Counted from the first letter of the stretch, positions 1-8,015 are shown. The stretch is DNA of 10,479 bases from Tannerella sp. (GCA_031283785.1 JAITBC010000203.1:1-10479); one strand, 5' to 3'. A program made the numbers and translations. Notes: generated from the letters alone by a model not told the origin.

Positions 1-1
1 A

Positions 2-1396
2 ACAGGAAATGAACGAAACGGAAACGACACTTCAGGTGTAACACAAGCACAGATACAAACTCAACAAGATTCATTATTAAAAGCGTCAATCCTGCAAGAT
101 TCACTATTAACGATAAGGATTCAACAAAAAGAAGACAAGTTAAGAAAAGTGAGAGAAGAAAATGCTGATTTAGAGACTAAAAAGAAACAGGAAGCCTTAA
201 TACAGGCACAATTGGAAGCACAAATAAAAGAACAGACGAAATTGTATAAAGAATTGAATAAACAAGCAAAAAAACGCAAAAAGATTGATGATAAATTGGA
301 GGATGTTTCACATATGGTTGCGCCACAGGACACGGTTAACGCCAAAAATATTCCACAAATAACAGTCCCTCAACTTCAACCTCCAAACCCGGACGACAAT
401 CTTCCGTCATCGCAGATAGCCGCATTAAATCAAATACGTGAATCGCTAACTCCTGATAATGACGGGAACTTGATTCTCTCCGGAAATTTAATTGCAGGAA
501 ACAATAATGTGATTATTTTGATGGATAACAAGGCGAATCTCGACGAAATACTTTCTACCGTTCAACGCACAAAGGAACTTCAACCGGCACAATACCGGGA
601 TATTTCGGCCTGCACAAAAGACAATGCCGCAGAGGAAAAGGTAAATATAACGGAAGCTTATTATGCTATTGACAATCAAATCGAAAAAGTAAAGAAAATA
701 TTTACCGAAAGCTTGTTTGATCATACAAGTTTGGGTATGAGAGCTTCGACCGTGGGAATCGGATTAGAACTTTCAACTACATTATCCCGCAACTTACAAT
801 TCAGGATCGGCTATGATCTTATAGATTACAGGCGGAACGTTAATTTGAAAACTAAAGATGTGAATCTGCAGACTGCAGTCGGAATATCAACGTTCCCAAT
901 ACTGAAAACAAAAGCTGATTTCTCCTATCGGAACGGACATGCATTGATAGATATCTATCCGGTTCGTAAAGGTATTTTCCATCTTACGACAGGGATATAC
1001 TATGGAATGAGCAAGATTGATGTTGACGGACAGGTCGTACACCCAAAAATGAAGAATCCTCTGCCTTTGGCGACAGGTCAAAAATGGCCCGATTTAAATT
1101 TTGCAAACTATGCCGTTGCGATTAATAATGGAAAAGTCAAGAGTGAAATGATATTAGGAAACCGTTGGAAACCTTATTTAGGCATAGGAATCGGACGTAG
1201 CGTTCCGCATACCCGTTTAGGTTTTAAGATTGAATTAGGCGTACTTTATCAAGGTGATTTCGTAATGAAACAAAATGGGAAAAAATTAATCAAAGATGAA
1301 ACCAGACCGGACAGCTTCATCAACGGGTTCAATTATACAAGATGGATGAATTTATATCCGGTAGCAAGCCTGCAACTTATTTACCGCATCTGGTAA
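2..1396 (+). CDS. Coiled-coil / probable outer-membrane beta-barrel protein, 5' end missing
   Basis: The frame is open from the first bases of the window to the TAA at 1394-1396, so 464 residues are visible and the true start lies upstream; the GTG at 149 is internal. The visible N-terminal 105 residues are rich in Gln, Lys, Glu and Leu and look like a coiled coil. A Pro/Asn-rich linker follows (about 111-140), then a mixed region. From about residue 239 the sequence alternates short hydrophobic and polar stretches with Gly and aromatic residues (for example GIGLEL, FRIGYDL, YLGIGIGR, LGVLYQG) and ends in an aromatic residue (IYRIW), as expected for a small outer-membrane beta-barrel. A periplasmic coiled coil on a C-terminal barrel is an inference from this pattern. 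The exact family is not recognised, and no signal peptide can be judged because the N-terminus is absent. It converges with the small minus-strand ORF and the peptidase gene. Confidence 0.7.
   Translation, partial: TGNERNGNDTSGVTQAQIQTQQDSLLKASILQDSLLTIRIQQKEDKLRKVREENADLETKKKQEALIQAQLEAQIKEQTKLYKELNKQAKKRKKIDDKLEDVSHMVAPQDTVNAKNIPQITVPQLQPPNPDDNLPSSQIAALNQIRESLTPDNDGNLILSGNLIAGNNNVIILMDNKANLDEILSTVQRTKELQPAQYRDISACTKDNAAEEKVNITEAYYAIDNQIEKVKKIFTESLFDHTSLGMRASTVGIGLELSTTLSRNLQFRIGYDLIDYRRNVNLKTKDVNLQTAVGISTFPILKTKADFSYRNGHALIDIYPVRKGIFHLTTGIYYGMSKIDVDGQVVHPKMKNPLPLATGQKWPDLNFANYAVAINNGKVKSEMILGNRWKPYLGIGIGRSVPHTRLGFKIELGVLYQGDFVMKQNGKKLIKDETRPDSFINGFNYTRWMNLYPVASLQLIYRIW
65..110 (+). repeat. 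30-bp period short tandem repeat inside the coiled-coil region
   Basis: CAAGATTCATTATTAA at 65-80 recurs as CAAGATTCACTATTAA at 95-110 (15 of 16 bases), exactly 30 bases apart. It encodes a repeated QDSLL at a ten-residue period. The repeat stays in frame, so it is probably an internal duplication in the coiled coil. Confidence 0.6.
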
Positions 1397-1431
1397 TTTC
1401 AGAAACGGCTCATGATTAATACTTTTTATGT

Positions 1432-1473
1432 AAAAAAAAGAGGAAGGGAATAATTACTCCCTTCTTCTCTTTA
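1432..1473. terminator. Bidirectional rho-independent terminator
   Basis: A perfect 7-bp stem GAAGGGA (1443-1449) / TCCCTTC (1458-1464) encloses an 8-base loop. The stem extends by five more pairs (1438-1442 with 1467-1471) after a two-base bulge. An A-run (1432-1439) precedes it and a short T-rich stretch follows, so it could end transcripts from both sides. It starts 36 bases after the barrel gene stops and faces the minus-strand genes that converge on it. Confidence 0.7.
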
Positions 1474-1504
1474 ATTAGCTGAAAACGGCCAACATTCGGA
1501 AAAA

Positions 1505-1666
1505 TCACCTTTGTTTTCTGTACCGGCATAGCGCTCTGTCTTCACAAGTACAACTTACGTTACCTTCGCTATAATCGCCAAGATTGCCGTATCCGGCAGA
1601 ATACCGATTCTGCATTGGGGTCTCCCTGTTGTCTGCCATTGCTGCATAAGCACAAACAGCTGTCAT
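1505..1666 (-). CDS. Doubtful small cysteine-containing ORF (53 codons)
   Basis: An ATG at 1666-1664 opens 53 codons to a TGA at 1507-1505, beginning 28 bases after the peptidase gene stops and ending before the shared terminator. The product starts with a short hydrophobic, Ala-rich stretch (MTAVCAYAAMA) and ends with a Cys cluster (SCTCEDRALC). Small Cys-containing secreted peptides are common in Bacteroidales, but this one has no full signal peptide, no positive N-terminus and no recognised family. A second frame over the last 80 bases also reads plausibly (ERYAGTENKGDFSECW, ending at a stop next to the terminator). The region may therefore be a decayed gene with a frameshift rather than an intact one. 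Confidence 0.25.
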   Translation of the reverse strand: MTAVCAYAAMADNRETPMQNRYSAGYGNLGDYSEGNVSCTCEDRALCRYRKQR

Positions 1667-1694
1667 CAATCATTCGGCCAAGACCGTATGTGTT

Positions 1695-3797
1695 TTATCT
1701 CTTGCTTTTGGAGCGGCGCTCACCGATATCCATGCCGAATTTTATGACAGGTGAAGCTAACGGGATGAAGTTCTTATCTTCAACCCCCGAACGTACATCC
1801 GAAGGATATTCGGGAACAATATCCTCCTGAAGGAACTGGGATAAAGAATAGCTGAATCCGGCAAGTTTTTTAATGCGCCTTACCTGTGCCCAGCGACTTG
1901 GAGCATTGAAATACAGCACATTGTTATTCATGCAACTGTTGTATTCCGGCCTCCAGATTCCTTTGCCATACATACATGCGCCTTCAAAAATATCAACCAT
2001 ACTGTATTTTGGCTTACCGGCAAAATCTTTCCATGATGTCAGTAAAATATCATTGTAGAAATCGATATTTTCACACCATCCGTATCTCGTCTTATATTCA
2101 TTATAGAGATCTTTTTCATCATCCGGGATCGTTTCTTTCTGGTAATAAACATATTCATCCATTAATTTTGCAAAACCATGGCCTCCCGCTTCATGGACAA
2201 CTACTTCTTTGAAAGAGCGGCCTACCGGACACATACTGATGGAAAATCCATTCCCGAAATCGGTAACGCTGTTTCCGGAATAATACATTCCGCAAGTGCC
2301 TGCATATATATTTGCATTGATAGGCATAATAACCGTTATATCATTAATATCGACAGTCGCCAATTCGGAAATTTCATCAAGATATTCGATGACGACATAT
2401 TCATTACAGTCAATCCCGGTTGAAGATCCTCCCTCCCAACGTGTTCCGAATTTTGTATCGACTGTCGTATTTGTTGATTCGACGCTGATACCTTCCTCAT
2501 TGGATACGGCTACCACCATGTATACATTGAAGTAATCCCTGTATTCGGTATAAGGATAGACGGAGAAAAAATGTTCGGTAGCGGCACGCATATCCTGTTC
2601 GTATTTTCCGCTGCTTTTGACCATGTCTTTAGACGTATATCCGTCGCCCGTCATCACCAGATTCACTCCATTTCCGACAGTAGCGCTCTGCAGCTTGACA
2701 ACTTCTTTGTCGGAGTAGGATTTGATCGCATATCCGCTTTGAGTGACCGTGATACTTTCGCCGAAACCTCCGGCGGAAATGTTAACAGTAGCAAGGCGAG
2801 AATTTTTATCCGTGTTCTCCGATACCGATATATTCAATTGAGTATTCGTTTTGTCGACCGTGATCCAGTCTCCGGTTTTTATGATGCTGTACTCCCACGA
2901 CGGCTGGTCGGTGGTGATGATAACGGATTCCTCAGCATTGCTTTCGGGCAGATTAACCTCTGTGGTCGATACCGACAGGTAACGGCTTTCGGTATTACTT
3001 TCCCAGTTGTCGACAGTTATACTGTTCTCTCCCGATATAAGCATGTTTGCGTTCAATGTGAAGAGATTGCTTTTCGAACCGTTGAAATCCTTCACGAGCG
3101 ATGAGAGATCATGAGTGATGCTTGCGGCGTACCCGTCATCAAGTTCAATGTCCAGCGTAAGGCCTGGCCTCGTTGACGGCTCAAATCCCAGCAGTCTTAA
3201 TATTGCGGTAGCATAGAACGAATTTTTGGACAAAGGAAAAGAGACGGACGAAGGAGCCGAAAGTGCATTCGTCTGCATATTCAATTCCGATGCTACACCC
3301 TCCAGCGTCGCACGGACAGCTTTCACACGGTTTATCATTGCGGCAGGCTTGATAGCAAGGGATAATTTCAACTCTCCGGTCTGACGACACATCGGCGCGG
3401 TATGGCGTACATCCCGGTCCTGTTGCGTATATACCTGTCCGAAAGAGGAGAAGAACGATCCCGGATAAGCAGCTGTTCCGGCGCCGGCGCCGGTCACGGT
3501 TGCAATGTTCCCGAAGACAGTGATGTTTTCCGCATGATTGTATACATACAGCGCGGCATCGCCCGGATTCACAACAAGGGTGTTTGTCCCGCCGCTAAGT
3601 CCGTCAAAATCCCGGATGAATCCGGATGGGGTAATAATACGTGCCCGGTAAGTCTGCGTAGCGTTCTCGTTATCAGGCCATTCTGTTGTCAGGATAATAC
3701 CCCCTTCATCAGGATGCGACGTGTTGAAATTTTCATCATCGCATCCTGAGAAAGCAAGTATAGTAATGACAAGGAGGAAATGTTTGACCTTATCCAT
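1695..3797 (-). CDS. Surface lipoprotein: fimbrillin-like region, BACON domain and M64-like metallopeptidase
   Basis: 700 residues. The signal peptide ends in the lipobox FSGC (Cys19), and the acidic CDDEN after it resembles the Bacteroidetes surface-export signal. Residues about 30-265 resemble the Mfa2/FimB or DUF5119 type of fimbrillin-like protein (an early TTEW and NPGDAALYVYNHAE, a middle RQTGELKLSLAIK, a final ITVDNWE). Residues about 272-355 form one BACON domain (W301 and W311 in the usual places, ending ITVTQSG). Residues about 365-655 resemble the M64 (IgA peptidase) family, with MTGDGYT near 382-388 and a zinc-site region at 535-548 (HEAGGH, then MDEY). The His spacing is HExxGH rather than the HExxH expected for M64. 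The likely role is surface proteolysis of glycoproteins; the IgA link is only a family name. The ATG lies 6 bases after the upstream BACON gene stops, so the two are probably co-transcribed. Confidence 0.8.
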   Translation of the reverse strand: MDKVKHFLLVITILAFSGCDDENFNTSHPDEGGIILTTEWPDNENATQTYRARIITPSGFIRDFDGLSGGTNTLVVNPGDAALYVYNHAENITVFGNIATVTGAGAGTAAYPGSFFSSFGQVYTQQDRDVRHTAPMCRQTGELKLSLAIKPAAMINRVKAVRATLEGVASELNMQTNALSAPSSVSFPLSKNSFYATAILRLLGFEPSTRPGLTLDIELDDGYAASITHDLSSLVKDFNGSKSNLFTLNANMLISGENSITVDNWESNTESRYLSVSTTEVNLPESNAEESVIITTDQPSWEYSIIKTGDWITVDKTNTQLNISVSENTDKNSRLATVNISAGGFGESITVTQSGYAIKSYSDKEVVKLQSATVGNGVNLVMTGDGYTSKDMVKSSGKYEQDMRAATEHFFSVYPYTEYRDYFNVYMVVAVSNEEGISVESTNTTVDTKFGTRWEGGSSTGIDCNEYVVIEYLDEISELATVDINDITVIMPINANIYAGTCGMYYSGNSVTDFGNGFSISMCPVGRSFKEVVVHEAGGHGFAKLMDEYVYYQKETIPDDEKDLYNEYKTRYGWCENIDFYNDILLTSWKDFAGKPKYSMVDIFEGACMYGKGIWRPEYNSCMNNNVLYFNAPSRWAQVRRIKKLAGFSYSLSQFLQEDIVPEYPSDVRSGVEDKNFIPLASPVIKFGMDIGERRSKSKR

Positions 3798-3803
3798 TAT
3801 AAA

Positions 3804-5795
3804 TTATTTAAGAATCTGTTTCCTTATGATATTTTTGTAATCCTTGTTAAGGAGCTCTTTGCCGTCGACGGCATTAGATTGCGTCGTTACGGGAGCGCTT
3901 ATTATCTTAATTGTACTTTTCTTCAATTCAACAGGATTTATGGTCATGATACCGGCGTTTTTAACCGTTGTATTTTCACCGGATCGCGGAGCTGAAGAAG
4001 TGGAGGATAATACCAATTTGGCATTTGTATAGAGATTGGTGAAGTATCCTTCAGGTTCGCCGGTCTGTTTATTTATTGCCACGATGCCTACGCCGGCGCT
4101 ACGTCCGTTAAGCGTAGAGGAAAAATCAAAAGTCCGGGTACTGCTGTTATAACTGACCGGGTACTCTTCATTGCCGTTGTAGTCTGAGATATAAACTGTG
4201 TTTCCGGATTTGTAACCTACACAGAGATAAGCGCTGTGAGTAGAGTTTTCTCCAATTTTTGTTTTCGTATCCAGTATGTATTTCCCGCCCTTGTAATCGC
4301 AATAGAAGGATAGGTTCCTATTTCCCCAATTTGTAATTGTGAAATACGAAGGGGTACCTGAAGTGGTATTTGGGACCACTGTTCCGCTCCATGACGTAGC
4401 GTTGTAGCTACTACCACCGGATAATTCAAGTATCGGCGTGCCGGTGGCAGAGTAATTACCGTTGGGATAGGGGGAGACAGTGACACAATCCGGTTCATCC
4501 GAACGATCTGTAAATGAAATGGAACCGGTATATTTTATGCGTATACCGCTAGCCCCGGCGCTCGAATAGGCGTCTTCTCCGGAGAAGTTAGTGGAGATGG
4601 CATAACCGCTACCGGAAGATTCGATGGTAAGAGATCCGCCTGTGACTAAATACTTGGGGTTACCGTTAACATAAGTATATGTTCCTATAACTTCATTCTC
4701 GTACCATGTACCTGCGAAACATGATCTTACCGATCCCGTCAAATTGACAGGATATGTTCCGGTCGGCAACACGAATTTTCTCGGACATTCCGGTATTGTA
4801 CCGAACCCGAAAATCATTATGCCCGTGTACGGGCTGCTGGAATTGTACAGGTCCAGTACGAAAAACGCCGAGTTGTCTATCGTACCGTAATAATAAGCGA
4901 GGCAGCTGTTGTAAGTAACTTCAACGGGAACGGCTTCGGCTTGCGTCACAGTCAATGTCCGATCGGGGGCTGTCCCGGCCGAAATCCGGACGGTTGCGCT
5001 ACGGGATGATGAGCCGGAATTTGCTTCAACGCTAACAAGCAGCCGGTTGTCCTGTTTATTTAATTTTACCCATGAATAATTTGCAGTAGCGCTCCAGTTG
5101 GGTGCGGTTGTCTCGATCGTTACCGGTTTTTCGCCGGTTTCATTTGCCGAAAACGAAAGTGATGACGGATCGATAAATAATGTGTGGGCTGCGGCTTGCG
5201 TTACCGTCAATGTACGTTCCTCGGCGTTTCCTGCCGTGATTGTTATCTTGGCGGTGCGGGGAGAAGTGGCGGTGTTCATTGTGGAAACGGTTACTTTGAA
5301 AGTGTTGCCTTGTTTGGAAAGGCTAACCCATGATGCATCGGTTGTCGCATCCCAGCTTGATGCATTGGTCGTAATGGAGACCGTTTTGTCTCCGATCTCG
5401 TTCGATTCGTACGTGAGCGATTCCGGACTGATGGAAAGGCTGTTCTTGGCGTTTTGCCTGATTGTAATCAAAGCAGGTTCGGCATTGCCGGCCTCGACGG
5501 TGATTGTCGCAGTTCGCGGATTTTGGATGTCGGAATGTCTTTGAACCGAGACGTTGAGGGTATTCTCGGAACCGAAGGCTGTTACCCAGCTGTCCGATGA
5601 TTTGAAACTCCAGTCAGAAGCGCTTGTCGTTATCGTTGCGGATTGCGTTTCGGTATCATCCGCATCAAACGTAAACTGAGTTTTTGAAATGGTAAGGGTG
5701 TCCGGTTCCGAATCCTTACAGCAGCAATTAAAAATAAATAGCGTACTGATAATGGCAGTAGCTAACGTTACGAAGTTAAATTTAAAATTTTCCAT
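3804..5795 (-). CDS. Triple-BACON-domain surface lipoprotein
   Basis: 663 residues, first gene of the operon. A hydrophobic leader runs into three cysteines (Cys24-26) followed by KDSE. One of these is probably lipidated, and CKDSE fits the Bacteroidetes surface-export signal. Three BACON domains follow in tandem at about 33-115, 118-200 and 204-286. Each has an SW or DW Trp pattern, an SWV strand, RxATxxI and a closing TxTQ or TIRQ. BACON domains are thought to bind carbohydrate or mucin, often beside enzymes. Residues about 291-430 and 440-600 form two further beta-rich, Tyr/Gly/Ser-rich parts with scattered Cys that I do not recognise. A basic tail (about 605-663) ends the protein. No catalytic motif is visible. 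It probably binds glycan or glycoprotein for the peptidase encoded 6 bases downstream. Confidence 0.8.
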   Translation of the reverse strand: MENFKFNFVTLATAIISTLFIFNCCCKDSEPDTLTISKTQFTFDADDTETQSATITTSASDWSFKSSDSWVTAFGSENTLNVSVQRHSDIQNPRTATITVEAGNAEPALITIRQNAKNSLSISPESLTYESNEIGDKTVSITTNASSWDATTDASWVSLSKQGNTFKVTVSTMNTATSPRTAKITITAGNAEERTLTVTQAAAHTLFIDPSSLSFSANETGEKPVTIETTAPNWSATANYSWVKLNKQDNRLLVSVEANSGSSSRSATVRISAGTAPDRTLTVTQAEAVPVEVTYNSCLAYYYGTIDNSAFFVLDLYNSSSPYTGIMIFGFGTIPECPRKFVLPTGTYPVNLTGSVRSCFAGTWYENEVIGTYTYVNGNPKYLVTGGSLTIESSGSGYAISTNFSGEDAYSSAGASGIRIKYTGSISFTDRSDEPDCVTVSPYPNGNYSATGTPILELSGGSSYNATSWSGTVVPNTTSGTPSYFTITNWGNRNLSFYCDYKGGKYILDTKTKIGENSTHSAYLCVGYKSGNTVYISDYNGNEEYPVSYNSSTRTFDFSSTLNGRSAGVGIVAINKQTGEPEGYFTNLYTNAKLVLSSTSSAPRSGENTTVKNAGIMTINPVELKKSTIKIISAPVTTQSNAVDGKELLNKDYKNIIRKQILK

Positions 5796-5847
5796 AAGTT
5801 AAAAATTTACAGTTAGAAATATGAATACTATTATTATACTTTTTTTA

Positions 5848-5865
5848 CGATTAGAAATCTAATCG
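5848..5865. promoter_or_regulatory. Perfect 8-bp inverted repeat in the operon leader
   Basis: CGATTAGA (5848-5855) and TCTAATCG (5858-5865) are perfect inverted copies separated by AA, 52 bases before the BACON lipoprotein start. No T-run follows the repeat on either strand, so it is not a classical terminator. It could be a dimeric regulator site or an mRNA hairpin; the choice is open. Confidence 0.4.
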
Positions 5866-6049
5866 AATTACAAGATGCAAAATAATAACGAATAAAAACC
5901 GTACAATACCCCAAAAGTGGGATTTTTTTGTAATTTGTTGTGTTTTTCTTAAAATATGAATACCTTAAATCCACAACCCGGCAGTTATCTAAACAAAACA
6001 AAGCGCTGATATAAAATAAATTACCGTTTTCCATGTGTTTTGTAAAATA

Positions 6050-6083
6050 CAAAGGTACTCAAAAAAATCAATAGCACCGCAAA
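6050..6083 (-). promoter_or_regulatory. Candidate Bacteroides-type promoter for the BACON/peptidase operon
   Basis: On the minus strand a TACCTTTG (6057-6050) exactly matches the Bacteroides -7 consensus TAnnTTTG. A TTTG (6083-6080) lies 22 bases upstream, slightly wider than the usual -33 spacing. Transcription would begin near 6043 and give a leader of about 250 bases before the start at 5795. The -33 element overlaps the left copy of the 19-bp direct repeat. Confidence 0.45.
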
Positions 6084-6098
6084 AAAAAGATTTAACCG
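6080..6098 (+). repeat. Left copy of 19-bp near-identical direct repeat
   Basis: CAAAAAAAAGATTTAACCG here matches CAAAAAAAAGATTTGACCG at 6377-6395 in 18 of 19 bases, in the same orientation, 297 bases apart. The two copies bracket most of the transposase remnant. Confidence 0.5.
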
Positions 6099-6129
6099 AC
6101 ATAAGCCGCCGGTTTAAGACGAGTGATAA

Positions 6130-6435
6130 AGTTACAGGAAACCTGTACCGGTGGTATTTGCAGGGGTAGCCTCAATGAGAGAATTTAAAAGTGTTATAAA
6201 AATGCTGCGTAAGCACGAAACACTGAGATTATCAATTACTTCCGACACGGACACAACAAATGCTAAAACGGAACGGCTAAACGGTAAAATTCAACGCTTC
6301 GTTACACAAAACTACGGATTGAAAGAGAATTATTCCTCTATCGTGTATCGTACGGCCGGATATTTTTCATTGCATCCAAAAAAAAGATTTGACCGTGACA
6401 GTATGTATATTTTTTATGTTACGTCATTAAACTGA
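6130..6435 (+). pseudogene. C-terminal remnant of a DDE transposase (possibly ISL3-like)
   Basis: The frame is open from 6130, just after an in-frame TAA, to the TGA at 6433-6435 and gives about 101 residues without a natural start. The centre (TNAKTERLNGKIQRFV, then NYGLK and YRTAGYFS) is the pattern found near the C-terminus of DDE transposases, where a Glu in the xERLNxKIQ segment is the last catalytic acid; ISL3-like elements are the closest I can suggest. The N-terminal domain and the two upstream acidic residues are missing, so it cannot be active. Upstream frames show no obvious continuation and no clear terminal inverted repeats were found. The last 18 residues, after YFSLHP, begin at the right copy of the 19-bp repeat and may not belong to the original transposase. 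The remnant converges with the pectate lyase gene, whose stop is 12 bases away. Confidence 0.55.
6377..6395 (+). repeat. Right copy of 19-bp near-identical direct repeat
   Basis: Partner of 6080-6098, with one A/G difference. It lies inside the end of the transposase remnant, where the reading frame leaves the recognisable YRTAGYFS segment. Confidence 0.5.
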
Positions 6436-6446
6436 AATTCCTGTCA

Positions 6447-8000
6447 TTATTTTTGCTTTTCAAGATAGTGGATCAGAGTTGTTATATTCCGGATAAAAGA
6501 CCACGAAGAAATTACTTCATCCGGGAGACGATCAGGTCCAAAGCCGATGTATTCTCGGGATACTCCCGGAAGTGGTCCCGGCCAATAAGGTTTATCCTTT
6601 AATGCGCTGATAATCTTTCGAACATTTTCCGCTGTCGGTTCTGCAGCAAACCAACGGGAATAATATTTCGGATAAGAGACTAATTCCACGGTTTTCAGGG
6701 GCGATCCTTTGGTTACTTCTTCTACAGGCATTCGTAACAACTCTTCATATTCGGATTTCAATTGCCCCAGGTCGATCGTACGTACCGAACTGTAATGTTC
6801 GATCAGATTGCTGTGCTCGTAATCAACCCAATAGTGTCCGGTACGGATATCGCCGGGGGTACGGTGAAGATAGAGCCCTTTATTGGTGCCGATTTCTACG
6901 AATGTCGGACAAAGAATCTGCCCCGGACTATTCGGACGGTAGCGGAGTGCGAAATCTTGCCATTCCGATTCCGGAATCGCTATTGATTCCAGCCAGGCAA
7001 AGGCATCGGGAATGCGGGCTAAATATTTCGTGTTACCGGTCATCCTGTAGAAGTACATCAGGTTTTTGATCATTGCAGAGGTCCCCTGAGAAGCATATCC
7101 TGCCGGTTCGAACGGTCGGGCATGGGCTGGGGAGTAGTCGATATCCGGCGAGTGTTGTAATCCCCATCCTGCTTGCGGGTTACCGCCCTGTAAAAGCAAT
7201 ACGCATCCCATTGCCCGGGCAATCGGTTCCTTCACTCGCTGTTCACCCAAGGTTTCATAACATTTGATCAGAAATTCGATGTTGTTGGTCATTATACCGT
7301 CGTTGATCGTTATAAACGACGTATAATCCGGAGAACCATCCTTTTCCGGATGATCATACCGAAGCGGGTAACGCTGAGGCCATCCTCCGATCGGATATTG
7401 ACTCTCCAGTACAAAGTCTATCGCCTTATCCAGTGCCGGTTTGTAAACAGGATCATAGTTTTCCAGATACATCCGCAATAACAACTCGGCTGCCATGATC
7501 GTAACATCATCATCGAAAGTGGCATTTCCATAATAATATTGATGCTCATAAGCGGGCCAACTGTACCCGTCATATACTTTTTTGTACCAGTCTTTAAGAG
7601 AGGCTTCACCGGCAAAATCAATCATATAGGACCATCCCCCGCAAGGAAGTTGTCCCCAGATCAAAGCCCGGGCTGCTGCTTCGGCAGCCCGCATGTAATA
7701 TTTGTCACCGGTAGCATGATAGATATCCAAAAAGACATGTCCCATAGCGGGAGTGCCGGGCGGTTCGATCCAAATCATAGTCGGCTTGGCTTCCAGTTCA
7801 CCCCACGCCCGGGAAAAATCCGGAGCGTAATTCCATAAATAACCGCCATTAAAACTGACTGTTTCCACCATAAATTCGGAGGCTTTCTTTATCGTCCCCA
7901 AAATCTCCTTATCCGAAGGCGTTTGCCTTTGTTCGGCATGTCCCGACATACAAAAACCAGCCAAAAGAATAGACAAAATGAATAAAATTTGTTTTTTCAC
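6447..8000 (-). CDS. Secreted pectate lyase (PL10-like)
   Basis: 517 residues from a GTG at 8000-7998. The frame is open back to 8084, but that extension overlaps the upstream gene and lacks a secretion signal. From the GTG a classical Sec signal appears (VKKQ, a hydrophobic core, cleavage after SGHA, residue 22), with a purine-rich AAAAAAGAG six bases upstream. The mature protein is helix-rich with repeated tyrosine and tryptophan motifs, as in alpha/alpha-barrel pectate lyases. GGWPQRYP (about 205-212), FITINDGIMTNN (229-240) and PAGYASQGTSAMI (299-311) match the conserved pattern of Bacteroidetes proteins annotated as pectate lyase, related to PL10. These cleave polygalacturonate by calcium-dependent beta-elimination, probably in the periplasm here. 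It follows the glycosidase candidate by 44 bases and is probably in one transcript with it. Exact catalytic residues were not assigned. Confidence 0.7.
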   Translation of the reverse strand: MKKQILFILSILLAGFCMSGHAEQRQTPSDKEILGTIKKASEFMVETVSFNGGYLWNYAPDFSRAWGELEAKPTMIWIEPPGTPAMGHVFLDIYHATGDKYYMRAAEAAARALIWGQLPCGGWSYMIDFAGEASLKDWYKKVYDGYSWPAYEHQYYYGNATFDDDVTIMAAELLLRMYLENYDPVYKPALDKAIDFVLESQYPIGGWPQRYPLRYDHPEKDGSPDYTSFITINDGIMTNNIEFLIKCYETLGEQRVKEPIARAMGCVLLLQGGNPQAGWGLQHSPDIDYSPAHARPFEPAGYASQGTSAMIKNLMYFYRMTGNTKYLARIPDAFAWLESIAIPESEWQDFALRYRPNSPGQILCPTFVEIGTNKGLYLHRTPGDIRTGHYWVDYEHSNLIEHYSSVRTIDLGQLKSEYEELLRMPVEEVTKGSPLKTVELVSYPKYYSRWFAAEPTAENVRKIISALKDKPYWPGPLPGVSREYIGFGPDRLPDEVISSWSFIRNITTLIHYLEKQK

Positions 8001-8006
8001 AGGAAT

Positions 8007-8015
8007 CTCTTTTTT
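8007..8015 (-). promoter_or_regulatory. Purine-rich ribosome-binding site that supports the GTG start
   Basis: AAAAAAGAG on the minus strand lies six bases before the GTG at 8000. It supports that start over ATG codons further upstream inside the glycosidase gene. Confidence 0.45.

Larger units (their letters stand above)
5796..6129. other. AT-rich leader and promoter region
   Basis: These 334 bases separate the BACON operon from the transposase relic. They hold a candidate promoter (6050-6083), a perfect inverted repeat (5848-5865), and a weak plus-strand hairpin CCCA/TGGG with a following T-run (about 5911-5929). A 66-codon minus-strand frame (start 6034, stop 5834) has an AT-driven composition and no recognisable content; I do not call it a gene. 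Confidence 0.5.

Noticed and set aside
2571..3104. 177-codon plus-strand frame opposite the peptidase gene
   Set aside because: It is antisense to a well-supported lipoprotein gene and shows no recognisable motif.
5848..5865. Inverted repeat read as a rho-independent terminator
   Set aside because: Neither strand has a T-run after the stem, and no gene ends into it.
5834..6052. Minus-strand frame of 66-72 codons in the leader of the BACON operon
   Set aside because: It has AT-driven composition, no recognised content, and overlaps the inverted repeat; a leader peptide cannot be excluded but is not supported.
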